This document shows, piece by piece, positions 43,570-51,762 of a stretch of DNA of 64,000 nucleotides. Below the pieces are notes generated by a model that was not told the DNA's origin, did not search any database, and saw only the letters and a program-made list of their open reading frames with translations. Numbering within the stretch: position 1 is the first letter of the stretch; each line of letters opens with the position of its first letter. This DNA is from JAEUKA01 sp035340095 (GTDB taxonomy: Bacteria; Myxococcota_A; Polyangia; Palsa-1104; JAEUJZ01): the NCBI GenBank assembly GCA_035340095.1, contig DAORGN010000002.1:4135-68134 (forward strand), given 5' to 3'. Both the position numbers and the translations under genes were made by a program.

Positions 43570-45413
43570 CCTCGGCTTGGTCTGCCTTCGTTCCAACTGG
43601 GGGAATCCCTGCGCGTGCCTTCGGGAAACTGTGGGGTGCTGCGGTGGGATAGCGTGCCGCGATCGAAGCGCAGATAGATCGTCAAAAACAGCATGACGCC
43701 GTAAGTTAGATTGAGGTGCAGCCGTCGACCAGCCGGCCAGACGACTTGCAGCAGCACCGAAAAAAGGCACAGCGCCACGATCCATCCGTACCGACGTCCA
43801 ACGTGCGGCATCTCGCTTGCGAACAGTGCGCCCAGGCCCACCGTTTCTTGAATCAAAAAACGATCGGCGGGAATGTCGAGCCACACACCAATCGATCGTC
43901 CGAATACCAAATAGGACATCGTGGCGAGCATGAAGTAGCCAAGTCGCCGATAACCGGGCTGCTGGTGAATCTGCTGGCGGAATCCAGCCACGCTGAGCGA
44001 TGTAACAGAGAGCAGCGCTGTTGCGATGAGCAGCGCGGGTCGCAGATCGCTGCGATGCACTCCGCCCAGCGCGAGCAGCACGCCCAGCACAATCACCGAA
44101 AAGCTGCTCAGCATGACGTGCAGGAAGCGGCGTTTGTTTTGCCGCATGCTTTCCGAATCGGCATCCGGCAGCAACCCCGCTTGCAGCGCTTCGGTCAGCT
44201 CTTGCATCGACGGAAAGCGCTCCATCGGATCGATGGACAGACCACGCATGAGCGCGGCGTGGATCACAAGCGGCACTTCGTAGCCATGCAGCGTTTTGGT
44301 GCGCGTGCTGGGCTTGCCGCTGCGGATGCTGGCGGCGTATTCCTCTAGCGTGGTGCCGGCAAATGCGGGGAATCCGTAGATGGCTTCAAACAGTGCTGCG
44401 CAGAATCCGAACTGATCACTGCGCGCATCGGCCTGCTCTCCGCGTACTTGCTCGGGAGCCATATAGCCGGGCGTGCCCAGGATGGCACCAAACTGCGTCA
44501 GTCTTTCGCTGGTGGTTCGCAGCTTGGCTTGGCTTGCTTCAGGTGATTCATTCTTGTGGGAATGGGAATCATCAGGGGCTCTGGCAATGCCAAAGTCCAT
44601 CACCCGCGCCCGCCCATCGCTGCCCACGATCACGTTGTCAGGTTTAAAATCTCGGTGGATGAGACCGGAATTGTGGGCTGCGGACAGACCGGCTGCGGCT
44701 TGCAAGTAGGTGCGCAGACAGTGGTCGAGCGAAGTCGCATCGCGGACCGGATGCTGATTTTGCCACTCGACGAGATCGCTGCCGGGGACAAACTCCATAG
44801 CGATGAAGATTTGTCCCTGCGGCGACTCGCGATCTTCCCCGACTTCGTAGACGTGCACCACGTTGGGATGGGCAATCCGCGCCATCGCCTTGGCTTCTTT
44901 TAGCAGCCGCTCGCGTGCGATTTGACCCCGGTGTACGTCGTCTCGCACGACCTTCACTGCAACCTTGCGATCCAGATCGGGATCGTAGGCCGCATACACG
45001 GTTCCCATTCCGCCTTGTCCCAGGCAACGCACGACCATGTAGCGACCGATCCGCACCGGGTCGAGAAGCTGAGGATTGACGACGATCGGCACGATGGCCT
45101 GCGCTCCGGTTGACGATCCGGGCGCCTTGATCGCTGTCTCGGCGCGGGAAATGGGCGGCGACTCTACTGGCGTCGCGGCGGTTCGACGGTCTGCCTGGCG
45201 ATCGATGGTCTTGGCCGATAGATCAACGAGCTGATGCGGCGTCGACTCGATGGTCGCGCTTTCTCGCTGTGGCGTCCCGTCGCCAGGCTCTCGGCGGAGA
45301 TTTTCCACGATCGGCACATCCAGATCGTACCATGCAACGACAGCAGTTTTCCGACGGAAAAGTGGGTATGCACGACGAGCAGGTTGGGGGCGTGCCGACG
45401 CCAGCCCGGACAC
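43566..45413 (-). CDS. Ser/Thr protein kinase with polytopic C-terminal membrane domain
   Basis: 615 aa as the longest frame (GTG 45413); the true start may be an internal GTG near 45317 or 45308 because the first 30 residues look unconserved. Kinase domain about 123-400: GQGGMGTVYAA, VAVKVV, HRDFKPDN, MDFGIAR and GYMAPEQ. After it comes a domain with five to six hydrophobic helices (about 435-595), unlike the single-span kinases elsewhere in this window. Catalytic residues are intact. Convergent with the response regulator. Possibly senses a membrane signal through the polytopic part. Confidence 0.9.
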   Translation of the reverse strand: MSGLASARPQPARRAYPLFRRKTAVVAWYDLDVPIVENLRREPGDGTPQRESATIESTPHQLVDLSAKTIDRQADRRTAATPVESPPISRAETAIKAPGSSTGAQAIVPIVVNPQLLDPVRIGRYMVVRCLGQGGMGTVYAAYDPDLDRKVAVKVVRDDVHRGQIARERLLKEAKAMARIAHPNVVHVYEVGEDRESPQGQIFIAMEFVPGSDLVEWQNQHPVRDATSLDHCLRTYLQAAAGLSAAHNSGLIHRDFKPDNVIVGSDGRARVMDFGIARAPDDSHSHKNESPEASQAKLRTTSERLTQFGAILGTPGYMAPEQVRGEQADARSDQFGFCAALFEAIYGFPAFAGTTLEEYAASIRSGKPSTRTKTLHGYEVPLVIHAALMRGLSIDPMERFPSMQELTEALQAGLLPDADSESMRQNKRRFLHVMLSSFSVIVLGVLLALGGVHRSDLRPALLIATALLSVTSLSVAGFRQQIHQQPGYRRLGYFMLATMSYLVFGRSIGVWLDIPADRFLIQETVGLGALFASEMPHVGRRYGWIVALCLFSVLLQVVWPAGRRLHLNLTYGVMLFLTIYLRFDRGTLSHRSTPQFPEGTRRDSPSWNEGRPSRG

Positions 45414-45642
45414 CTATCCGGCTTGCGGTACGGCGCGCCGACATACCCTGCGATGGCTTGGCATGTCACCACGGGAAGACTGCAAGTGGTGCCGAGCAAC
45501 ACCCAGCGTTTGCGCGCGAACGTTGAGCGTCGTCCAGCACCACTTGCGGAGTCCCTGCGGATACTTTGCCAGTCGACCACTGGTACTTCAGCCTTGGTTT
45601 TTATCCGATGACAGGTGCCGCCGCGTACTTTGCATGTAGTTC

Positions 45643-45849
45643 CTAGTACTTCGGGCCTGCGGGGACCATCGGGCGGGTGTCCCACGGGCTCGGAGTACGG
45701 ACAGGCTTTTGGACTTTGTCTTTGTCTGCACGCGCCACTTTGTCGCTCTTGACGTCTTCTTTGTCAGACGCCGACGCGGGAGCAAACGGAAGAAGGAGGC
45801 AAGACGTTACGCCGACAAGAATGCCAACCAGCAACTGCTTGAATGACAT
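45643..45849 (-). CDS. Small secreted or lipid-anchored protein
   Basis: 68 aa, with GGAGG 6 nt before the ATG, an N-terminal hydrophobic segment LLVGILVGVTSCLLLPF and signal-peptidase-like site APASAS-D, then a Lys/Asp-rich mature part and a Pro-rich end. A cysteine inside the hydrophobic segment is not followed by a clear lipobox context. No family recognised; a strong ribosome-binding site and a believable signal peptide support it as a gene. Confidence 0.6.
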   Translation of the reverse strand: MSFKQLLVGILVGVTSCLLLPFAPASASDKEDVKSDKVARADKDKVQKPVRTPSPWDTRPMVPAGPKY

Positions 45850-46130
45850 GGCGAACCTCCGCGAACCAGGTTCGTTTGTTCAGAGCGAGCGGCCCCATGC
45901 CGATGCTCAAACCAAACGACCGCCGATTCAAAAGTCCAAAGGACCTATCCGGTACCTTTAGTGCGCACATTTGTACGGCTTGTGGGCGGTGTCAAGGGTC
46001 ATTTTTCAAACATCGCAACTTTTTTTCTGCCCCGTCGCCCAGATCACCACAAACTCGCAGAAGGTCGGACCGCCATCCAGACTTCGCAGCAGCCGGCCCG
46101 CTGTGTTAGGTTGCCCCGCTTGGAAGTCTG

Positions 46131-47195
46131 ATGCGCATTGCCAACCTTGTCGTCGATACCGAAGTTCTGCTGGCTCCGATGGCGGCGGTCACTGATCTGC
46201 CGTTTCGCACCATCTGCGAGGAGCATGGCGTGGGTCTGACCATCACGGAGTTTCTGTCGGCCCGGGCGCTGTGTGAAGGTGCTAAGAAGACGACGCAGAA
46301 GCTTACGGCATCGCTTGGTGGACGGCGTTTCGGCGTGCAGATTTTTGGGCGTGAACCCGATGCACTGGCCAAGGCGGCGCAGCTTGCCAAAGAGATTGGG
46401 GCTTCGCTGGTCGACATCAACATGGGCTGTCCGGCCAAGCGGGTGGTCGCGGGCGCCTGTGGGTCCGCTCTCATGAAAGAGCCAGAGCTTGCGCAAGTGC
46501 TGGTGCGGGCTGTCCGTTCTGCACTGCCGGCTGACATTCCGGTCACGGTGAAGCACCGCGCTGGCTGGGATGAAAAACACCTCAACGCGCCAGAGTTTGC
46601 CTGCGCCATGGTGGAAGCCGGGGCGGCGATGATCACGGTGCATGGACGGACCCGGACCCAGGGTTTTTCTGGCAAGTCCTCGCTCGACATCATTCGCAAA
46701 GTACGGGACGCGGTGCCGCGCCATGTGCCGGTGGTGGGCAATGGCGATGTGATCACGCTGCTCGACTACGTGCGGATGCGAACAGAGACGGGCTGCGACG
46801 CGGTGATGATCGGACGCGGTGCGCTTGGCAACCCCTGGCTGTTTCGTGACATCGGTGCGTGGCTGCGTGGCCAGCCGGTGCCAGGGGCGCCCACGGTGGA
46901 GGAGCGCAGCGAGGTGTTTTTGCGCCACGTTGCGCTCATGCGCGGACGGACCGAAGACAAACGACTGATCCATGAGGTGCGCAAAGCCGTCGCTTGGTAC
47001 ACAAAAGGACTGCCTGGCTCTGCCGAGCTGCGCGATCAACACAAAGCCCCGCGCGAACCAGACGCCTTGGTCGCCGCGACGGTTGCATATTTTACGGAGC
47101 TGGCCAAAGGCAGGCCGCGGCTCAAAGTTGCGCTGGATGCATCCGCGGCTCAAGCGGGCACCGATGAAACCACCGCAAAGGCGGTCTGTGCATGA
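46131..47195 (+). CDS. dusB: tRNA-dihydrouridine synthase
   Basis: FMN enzyme reducing uridine in the tRNA D-loop with NADPH. 354 aa. Family signatures are LLAPMAAVTDLPFR (residues about 13-26), the catalytic cysteine in DINMGCPAKRV, TVKHRAGWD, TVHGRTRTQGF and GNGDVITLLD. The arrangement with a Fis-domain gene overlapping by 4 nt mirrors the dusB-fis operon of gammaproteobacteria, supporting a DusB assignment. Confidence 0.95.
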   Translation: MRIANLVVDTEVLLAPMAAVTDLPFRTICEEHGVGLTITEFLSARALCEGAKKTTQKLTASLGGRRFGVQIFGREPDALAKAAQLAKEIGASLVDINMGCPAKRVVAGACGSALMKEPELAQVLVRAVRSALPADIPVTVKHRAGWDEKHLNAPEFACAMVEAGAAMITVHGRTRTQGFSGKSSLDIIRKVRDAVPRHVPVVGNGDVITLLDYVRMRTETGCDAVMIGRGALGNPWLFRDIGAWLRGQPVPGAPTVEERSEVFLRHVALMRGRTEDKRLIHEVRKAVAWYTKGLPGSAELRDQHKAPREPDALVAATVAYFTELAKGRPRLKVALDASAAQAGTDETTAKAVCA

Positions 47196-48220
47196 AAGCG
47201 GCAAGTCTGGCTCCCTGCATCGCGCTGTTGGGCGAAGCGCCGGTGACGCTGCGCCTGCGGGCTCTTGTCGAACAGGCTGCGCAGGTCGAAACCCCGCTGT
47301 TTGTCGAAGGTGAGCGCGGATCGGGGCGCGAGCACATCGGTCGTTACATCCACTCGACATCCCCGCGGCGCAGCGCGGCGTTCATTCGGATCGACGCCGA
47401 ATATGCCGACACCGAGCGGGCGATTGGCAAGCTCCGACGATCGCACGGCGGAACGCTGCTGGTAAAAGACGTGCCTTATGGGCCGCTGCGGCTGCGCAAA
47501 GTGCTGCAAGGGCTGCTGGAGCGGCAGGAACTGGAATCCGGTCAGCTACGCAGCGAAGGCGAGGGCGCAGAGCTGCCGCGGCTGATTCTGACAAGTGACG
47601 TGGAACTGCCACGGCTGCGTGAGTCGGGCTTTGCGCTGGCGGAACTTTTGCTTTTGCATCAGGTGACGCGGCTGCGGATTCCGCCCCTGCGTGAGCGGGT
47701 TTCTGACGTGCCGCTCCTGGCTGAACACTTCTTGCAGCTTCTGGGCGAACAGATGGGGCGTCGACACAAGCTGTGCAGCCGCGCGGTCGATCAGCTCATC
47801 CGCTATAGCTGGCCCGGCAACTTGGCGGAGCTGCGCGATGTGATCAGTCGTTCGGCGCTGCGCAGCCGGGGCGAAACCATCGAACTTGGCGAAGTCGAAG
47901 CGGTGCTGCCACCGCTGCAAGAGCGTGTACCGATCGAACAGCTGTCGCTAGAGGAAACCGTGCGGGCCAAGCTACGGGCGCTTTTGTCGCGGCTGGAAGG
48001 CTGCCCGCTCCACGACTTGAACCTGTACGAAGAGGTGCTGGGTCACGTCGAGCGGCCCCTGCTAAAAGAAGTGCTACAGCGGACCGAAGGCAATCAGGTG
48101 CGCGCGGCGGCCATTTTGGGAATCAATCGCAACACGCTGCGCAAAAAGCTGCGCGAGCGCGGCCTGGGCAGCGAGTTCTTGGACACACCGACGGATTCGC
48201 CTTTGCGCCATCTGCCGTAA
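47192..48220 (+). CDS. Fis-domain protein with degenerate NtrC-like AAA+ domain
   Basis: 342 aa overlapping dusB by 4 nt. The N-terminal 240 residues resemble a sigma-54 activator AAA+ domain but are eroded: the P-loop is GERGSGRE (40-47, Lys lost), there is no GAFTGA loop for sigma-54 contact, and the sensor-I/II region survives as RIPPLRERVSDVPLL and YSWPGNLAELRDV. The C-terminus (about 288-325) is a full Fis-type helix-turn-helix (GNQVRAAAILGINRNTLRKK). It probably binds DNA without hydrolysing ATP or activating sigma-54 polymerase. No receiver domain precedes it. Confidence 0.85.
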   Translation: MKAASLAPCIALLGEAPVTLRLRALVEQAAQVETPLFVEGERGSGREHIGRYIHSTSPRRSAAFIRIDAEYADTERAIGKLRRSHGGTLLVKDVPYGPLRLRKVLQGLLERQELESGQLRSEGEGAELPRLILTSDVELPRLRESGFALAELLLLHQVTRLRIPPLRERVSDVPLLAEHFLQLLGEQMGRRHKLCSRAVDQLIRYSWPGNLAELRDVISRSALRSRGETIELGEVEAVLPPLQERVPIEQLSLEETVRAKLRALLSRLEGCPLHDLNLYEEVLGHVERPLLKEVLQRTEGNQVRAAAILGINRNTLRKKLRERGLGSEFLDTPTDSPLRHLP

Positions 48221-48221
48221 G

Positions 48222-48244
48222 CAACTGCCAACGCTCGGCAGTTG
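48222..48244 (+). terminator. Hairpin between the Fis-domain gene and the glutaredoxin fusion
   Basis: Perfect 8-bp stem CAACTGCC/GGCAGTTG with a 7-nt loop, 1 nt after the stop codon's neighbourhood. No U-tract follows, so it may be an mRNA-stabilising or processing element instead of a true terminator. Confidence 0.4.
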
Positions 48245-48294
48245 ACGAAATGCGTGCGGAAGCGGAATCTCACCGCCTACGGAGAACTTCACCC

Positions 48295-49227
48295 ATGGCG
48301 CTTAGTCCTGACACTCGCTCGCAAATCGAGACGCTGCTGCGGCAGCACACCATCGTTCTGTTTATGAAGGGGAGCCGGCAGATGCCGCGCTGTGGCTTTT
48401 CCGCCAAGGTCATCGAGATCCTGGAAGGCCATGGCATCGACTATCGGGATGTCGACGTCCTTAGCGACCCGGCGCTGCGCGAAGGCATCAAAGAGTTTTC
48501 CAACTGGCCGACGATACCGCAGCTGTTTTTCCAGGGCAGCTTGATCGGCGGCAGCGACATCGTGCGTCAGCTCGACGAAAGCGGAGAACTGCTCCAGGCA
48601 TTGGGCATTGACCCGAGCAAGGTTTCGATCGAGCCGCCGCGCATCTCGATTACGCCTGAAGCTGCCGCTGCCATCAAAGACGCCGGCAAAGAAGCCGAAC
48701 CCGGACAGCACCTGCGCATGGTGCTTAGCCGCGGCGGACAGAACATCGACCTGTACTTCGATGCCGCCAAAGCCAGCGATCTGCGCGTCGAGCAGCACGG
48801 CATCACGGTGCTGTTTGACCGGGCTTCGGCGCGGCTCGCGAGTGGCATTTCGATAGCGTATGTGGATGGACCGGGCGGTGGTTTCCGCATCGACAATCCG
48901 AACCTGCCCGCGCAGGTGGGCACGCTGACGCCGGCAGAGCTGCGCAAGATGATGGATGCCAAAGTGCCGCTGCGGCTCATCGACGTGCGGACCGAGCGTG
49001 AGCGGGCGATTGCGCGCATTTTGCCGGATGTGACGCTGGATCAGATTGCGCCGGAGCTGGACAGCCTGCCAAAAGACACGATGCTGGTGTTTTACTGCCA
49101 TTCGGGCGTGCGCAGTCGGGCAGCAGCGGAACAGGCGCTTGCGCGTGGCTTCCGCAACGTCTGGAACCTAAATGGAGGCATCGACGGCTGGTCTCGCCAG
49201 GTCGATAAAGACGTGCCCCGTTACTAA
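48295..49227 (+). CDS. Monothiol glutaredoxin - A-type carrier-like - rhodanese fusion
   Basis: 310 aa from ATG 48295 (GGAG about 10 nt upstream). Three domains: a monothiol glutaredoxin (about 5-105) with active site CGFS at 33-36 and TIPQLFFQG; a middle domain (about 116-205) that follows the IscA/HesB fold (ISITPEAAAAIKDAG, GGFRIDNPNLP) but has none of its cysteines; and a rhodanese (about 212-305) with loop CHSGVRS and catalytic Cys268. Such a protein could link Fe-S cluster handling with sulfur transfer. Located between the Fis-domain gene and rmlA. Confidence 0.88.
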   Translation: MALSPDTRSQIETLLRQHTIVLFMKGSRQMPRCGFSAKVIEILEGHGIDYRDVDVLSDPALREGIKEFSNWPTIPQLFFQGSLIGGSDIVRQLDESGELLQALGIDPSKVSIEPPRISITPEAAAAIKDAGKEAEPGQHLRMVLSRGGQNIDLYFDAAKASDLRVEQHGITVLFDRASARLASGISIAYVDGPGGGFRIDNPNLPAQVGTLTPAELRKMMDAKVPLRLIDVRTERERAIARILPDVTLDQIAPELDSLPKDTMLVFYCHSGVRSRAAAEQALARGFRNVWNLNGGIDGWSRQVDKDVPRY

Positions 49228-49242
49228 GCGAAAGCCAACACC

Positions 49243-50133
49243 GTGAAGGGCATTATCCTCGCCGGGGGAAGTGGGACGCGGCTTTATCCACTGACCAAGA
49301 CGCTGAGCAAACAGCTTCTGCCGGTCTACGACAAGCCGACGATTTACTATCCGCTGTCGACGCTGCTTTCGTCGGGAATCCGCGAGATCCTCATCATCAG
49401 CACGCCGCGCGATCTGCCGATGATCCGAGCGCTGCTTGGCGACGGGCATGAACTGGGGATCTCGCTGTCGTATGCCGAGCAGCCGCGGCCCGAAGGGATT
49501 GCCCAGGCATTTGTGATTGGCGCTGACTTCATCGGCCAAAGCCCGGTGTGCCTGATCCTGGGGGACAACATCTTTTTTGGGCACAACTTGGTCGACGATC
49601 TGAAGCGATCGGCGGGGCTGACCACCGGCGCGGAAGTGTACGCCTACCACGTTCATGATCCCGAGCGGTACGGGGTGATTGAGTTCGATGCGACGGGCAA
49701 GGCGATTTCGATCGAAGAAAAGCCGCGCGCGCCGCGCTCGAACTGGGCGGTGACGGGGCTTTACTTTTACGACGCCAGCGTGGTGGACATTGCGCAACGA
49801 CTTACGCCGTCGGCGCGTGGCGAGCTGGAAATCACCGATGTGAACCGCGCGTATCTGAAGAAAGGCGAGCTGCGGGCGCACAAGCTGGGGCGCGGGGTCG
49901 CGTGGCTTGACAGCGGGACGTATGACTCGCTTTTGCAAGCTTCGCAGTTTGTGCAGACCATCGAGCAGCGCCAAGCGCTCAAGATTGCGTGCCTGGAAGA
50001 AATCGCCTATCTCCAAGGTTTCATCGACGCGGCGCAGCTTGAAAAGCTCGCCGACAGCTACAGCAAAAGCTCTTACGGTGCGTATCTGCGGCACGTTCTG
50101 AGCGAAAACCGCGGCCAGGCCAGCGCCAGCTAA
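49243..50133 (+). CDS. rmlA: Glucose-1-phosphate thymidylyltransferase
   Basis: Makes dTDP-glucose from glucose-1-phosphate and dTTP, the first step to dTDP-rhamnose and related sugars. 296 aa from GTG 49243. Signature GGSGTRLYPLTK (about 8-19), the SKQLLPVYDKPTIYYPL block, and LGDNIFFG, IEEKP and WLDSGTYDSL are all present. No rmlB, rmlC or rmlD is beside it. It begins 15 nt after the glutaredoxin fusion. Confidence 0.96.
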   Translation: MKGIILAGGSGTRLYPLTKTLSKQLLPVYDKPTIYYPLSTLLSSGIREILIISTPRDLPMIRALLGDGHELGISLSYAEQPRPEGIAQAFVIGADFIGQSPVCLILGDNIFFGHNLVDDLKRSAGLTTGAEVYAYHVHDPERYGVIEFDATGKAISIEEKPRAPRSNWAVTGLYFYDASVVDIAQRLTPSARGELEITDVNRAYLKKGELRAHKLGRGVAWLDSGTYDSLLQASQFVQTIEQRQALKIACLEEIAYLQGFIDAAQLEKLADSYSKSSYGAYLRHVLSENRGQASAS

Positions 50134-50144
50134 TTTGTTCGCGC

Positions 50145-50161
50145 CGTTGTCGTTGACAACG
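50145..50161 (+). terminator. Hairpin after rmlA
   Basis: Perfect 7-bp stem CGTTGTC/GACAACG with loop GTT, 12 nt after the rmlA stop; no U-run. Possible weak terminator or processing site before the methyltransferase gene. Confidence 0.35.
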
Positions 50162-50235
50162 ATGGGTGCGGCGACGCAATCTTGCGCCACATCATGTCCC
50201 CTGCCGCGGCCTCCCAGGAGGACCAAACACTGTCT

Positions 50236-51027
50236 ATGCCGAGCGATACCACCACTCGAGTCGGTGCAAACACCCAGTTCGATTACGAAGGGATTCCCGC
50301 CGGCTACTACGACCGGGTGATGCGCGAAGGCAACCCGATTCGGCGGCTGTGGCACGTCTCGAAGTTCGAGCGCGTACTCGACTATCTGCCGCAGCCGTCA
50401 GATCCGCACGCAGAGTCGTCGATACTCGACATCGGCTGCTTTGCCGGGACATTTCTGTCGCTTGTGCCCCAGGATCGTTTTTCGCGTCAGCTTGGCGTCG
50501 ACATTTTGCCGGCGCAGATTGACTACGCGAACCGCACGTATGGGACGCCATTTCGATCGTTTCGGCACGTTCCGAGCATCACCCACCTGCGCGACATCGA
50601 AGGCCACTTCGACTGTGTGACGCTGATTGAAGTGATTGAGCACCTGACCGCTGCCGAGATTCACGCGCTGTTTTCCGAGCTGGCGCGGCTGATTCGGCCC
50701 GGCGGCAAGCTGGTGCTGACGACGCCAAACTACCTAAGCTGCTGGCCGCTGCTCGAAGTCATCTTGAACCGGATGTCCGAAGTCAGCTACGAGGAGCAGC
50801 ACATCACGCGCTTTACCTACTTCAACATGGAGCGACGGCTTTGCGAGCTGTATCCATCGTTTGCGGCAGAGTTTGCGCTGGATCTGAAGACGACGACGCA
50901 CCTTGTGACCCCATTTCTCGCCGGGCTTTCGTATGATCTCGCGCGCAACTTGTCGCGGATGGTGCCGCATACGAGCTGGCGGATGCCGTTTGGCAACTTG
51001 GTGCTGATGGTCCTGACCCGTCGCTAA
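50236..51027 (+). CDS. SAM-dependent methyltransferase, class I
   Basis: 263 aa from ATG 50236; an ATG at 50194 is the other option, with AGGAGG lying 14 nt before 50236. Motif I is SILDIGCFAGTF, then FDCVTLIEVIEHL (motif II-like) and PGGKLVLTTPNYLS (motif III). The pattern resembles ubiquinone/sugar-type methyltransferases (Methyltransf_23). Next to rmlA, so methylation of a surface glycan or lipid is possible but unproven. Confidence 0.85.
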   Translation: MPSDTTTRVGANTQFDYEGIPAGYYDRVMREGNPIRRLWHVSKFERVLDYLPQPSDPHAESSILDIGCFAGTFLSLVPQDRFSRQLGVDILPAQIDYANRTYGTPFRSFRHVPSITHLRDIEGHFDCVTLIEVIEHLTAAEIHALFSELARLIRPGGKLVLTTPNYLSCWPLLEVILNRMSEVSYEEQHITRFTYFNMERRLCELYPSFAAEFALDLKTTTHLVTPFLAGLSYDLARNLSRMVPHTSWRMPFGNLVLMVLTRR

Positions 51028-51051
51028 GCCAGCTTGGTTTGTGCGTCTGGG

Positions 51052-51633
51052 TTATTCGTCGTCGCTTTTGGGCGAAAGCAGGTACTGGTAGACCTCTAAG
51101 ACGTCGAACAGCGACGGCACGGCGGGGGGCCGTTCATACTGGGTGTTCGACCAGCGCAGCGAATGCTTGCCGTCTTGGATTTCGATGTAGAAGTCGATGC
51201 CTCCGTCGTCGCTTGGATGCACTCGGCGCGGCAGCCGATGGAACATGTGCTTGCGATAGTCGCGGATGACATCTAGCGCGTCGCGGAGGTCGTTTTTCTG
51301 CTCTGCACTGAGCCGAAATTCGCCTTGGTGCCGCGTCGTCTTCACCGCCACGGTGTCGTCTTGACGCACGACCAGCACCGCGCGATACGGCTTTTTCCCC
51401 GACGGTGTGGTGATTTGGCTTACCCGGACCATGCGAATGCGTTCGCCGGGACAGACATGGACCACGGCTTCAGGTGGGAGCGTGTCTTGTAGCTGGTTCC
51501 AGCTGATGCAAGCCAGAGGAAGCAGGGCCAGCGGCAGCAGCATTTCTTGATCATACAGCGGTTTTTGCACCGCCACCGGCTTCGCCGTCTGCTCGAGTGG
51601 CTGGTCATCAAAATTGTGAGGCTCTGTGTACAA
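51052..51633 (-). CDS. Hypothetical protein, possibly membrane-anchored
   Basis: Up to 193 aa with a TTG start; an internal ATG at 51543 gives 163 aa with a hydrophobic N-terminus LLPLALLPLACISW that may be a signal or anchor. The rest (PGERIRMVRVSQITTPSGK, GEFRLSAEQKNDLRDALDVI, DFYIEIQDGKHSLRWSN) has no family I recognise. Start is unsettled and no strong ribosome-binding site is visible. Confidence 0.6.
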   Translation of the reverse strand: MYTEPHNFDDQPLEQTAKPVAVQKPLYDQEMLLPLALLPLACISWNQLQDTLPPEAVVHVCPGERIRMVRVSQITTPSGKKPYRAVLVVRQDDTVAVKTTRHQGEFRLSAEQKNDLRDALDVIRDYRKHMFHRLPRRVHPSDDGGIDFYIEIQDGKHSLRWSNTQYERPPAVPSLFDVLEVYQYLLSPKSDDE

Positions 51634-51762
51634 AAAAATACATCAAATGAGGTACGATATGTTTAGCGGAGCCTCCAATCGGTGGCATCCATCTCAGATG
51701 TAGAAAGCGCTGCTCAGCAATGGGTAGCCAAAGTACCAAAACCACTCGGCAAGGATTAGACG

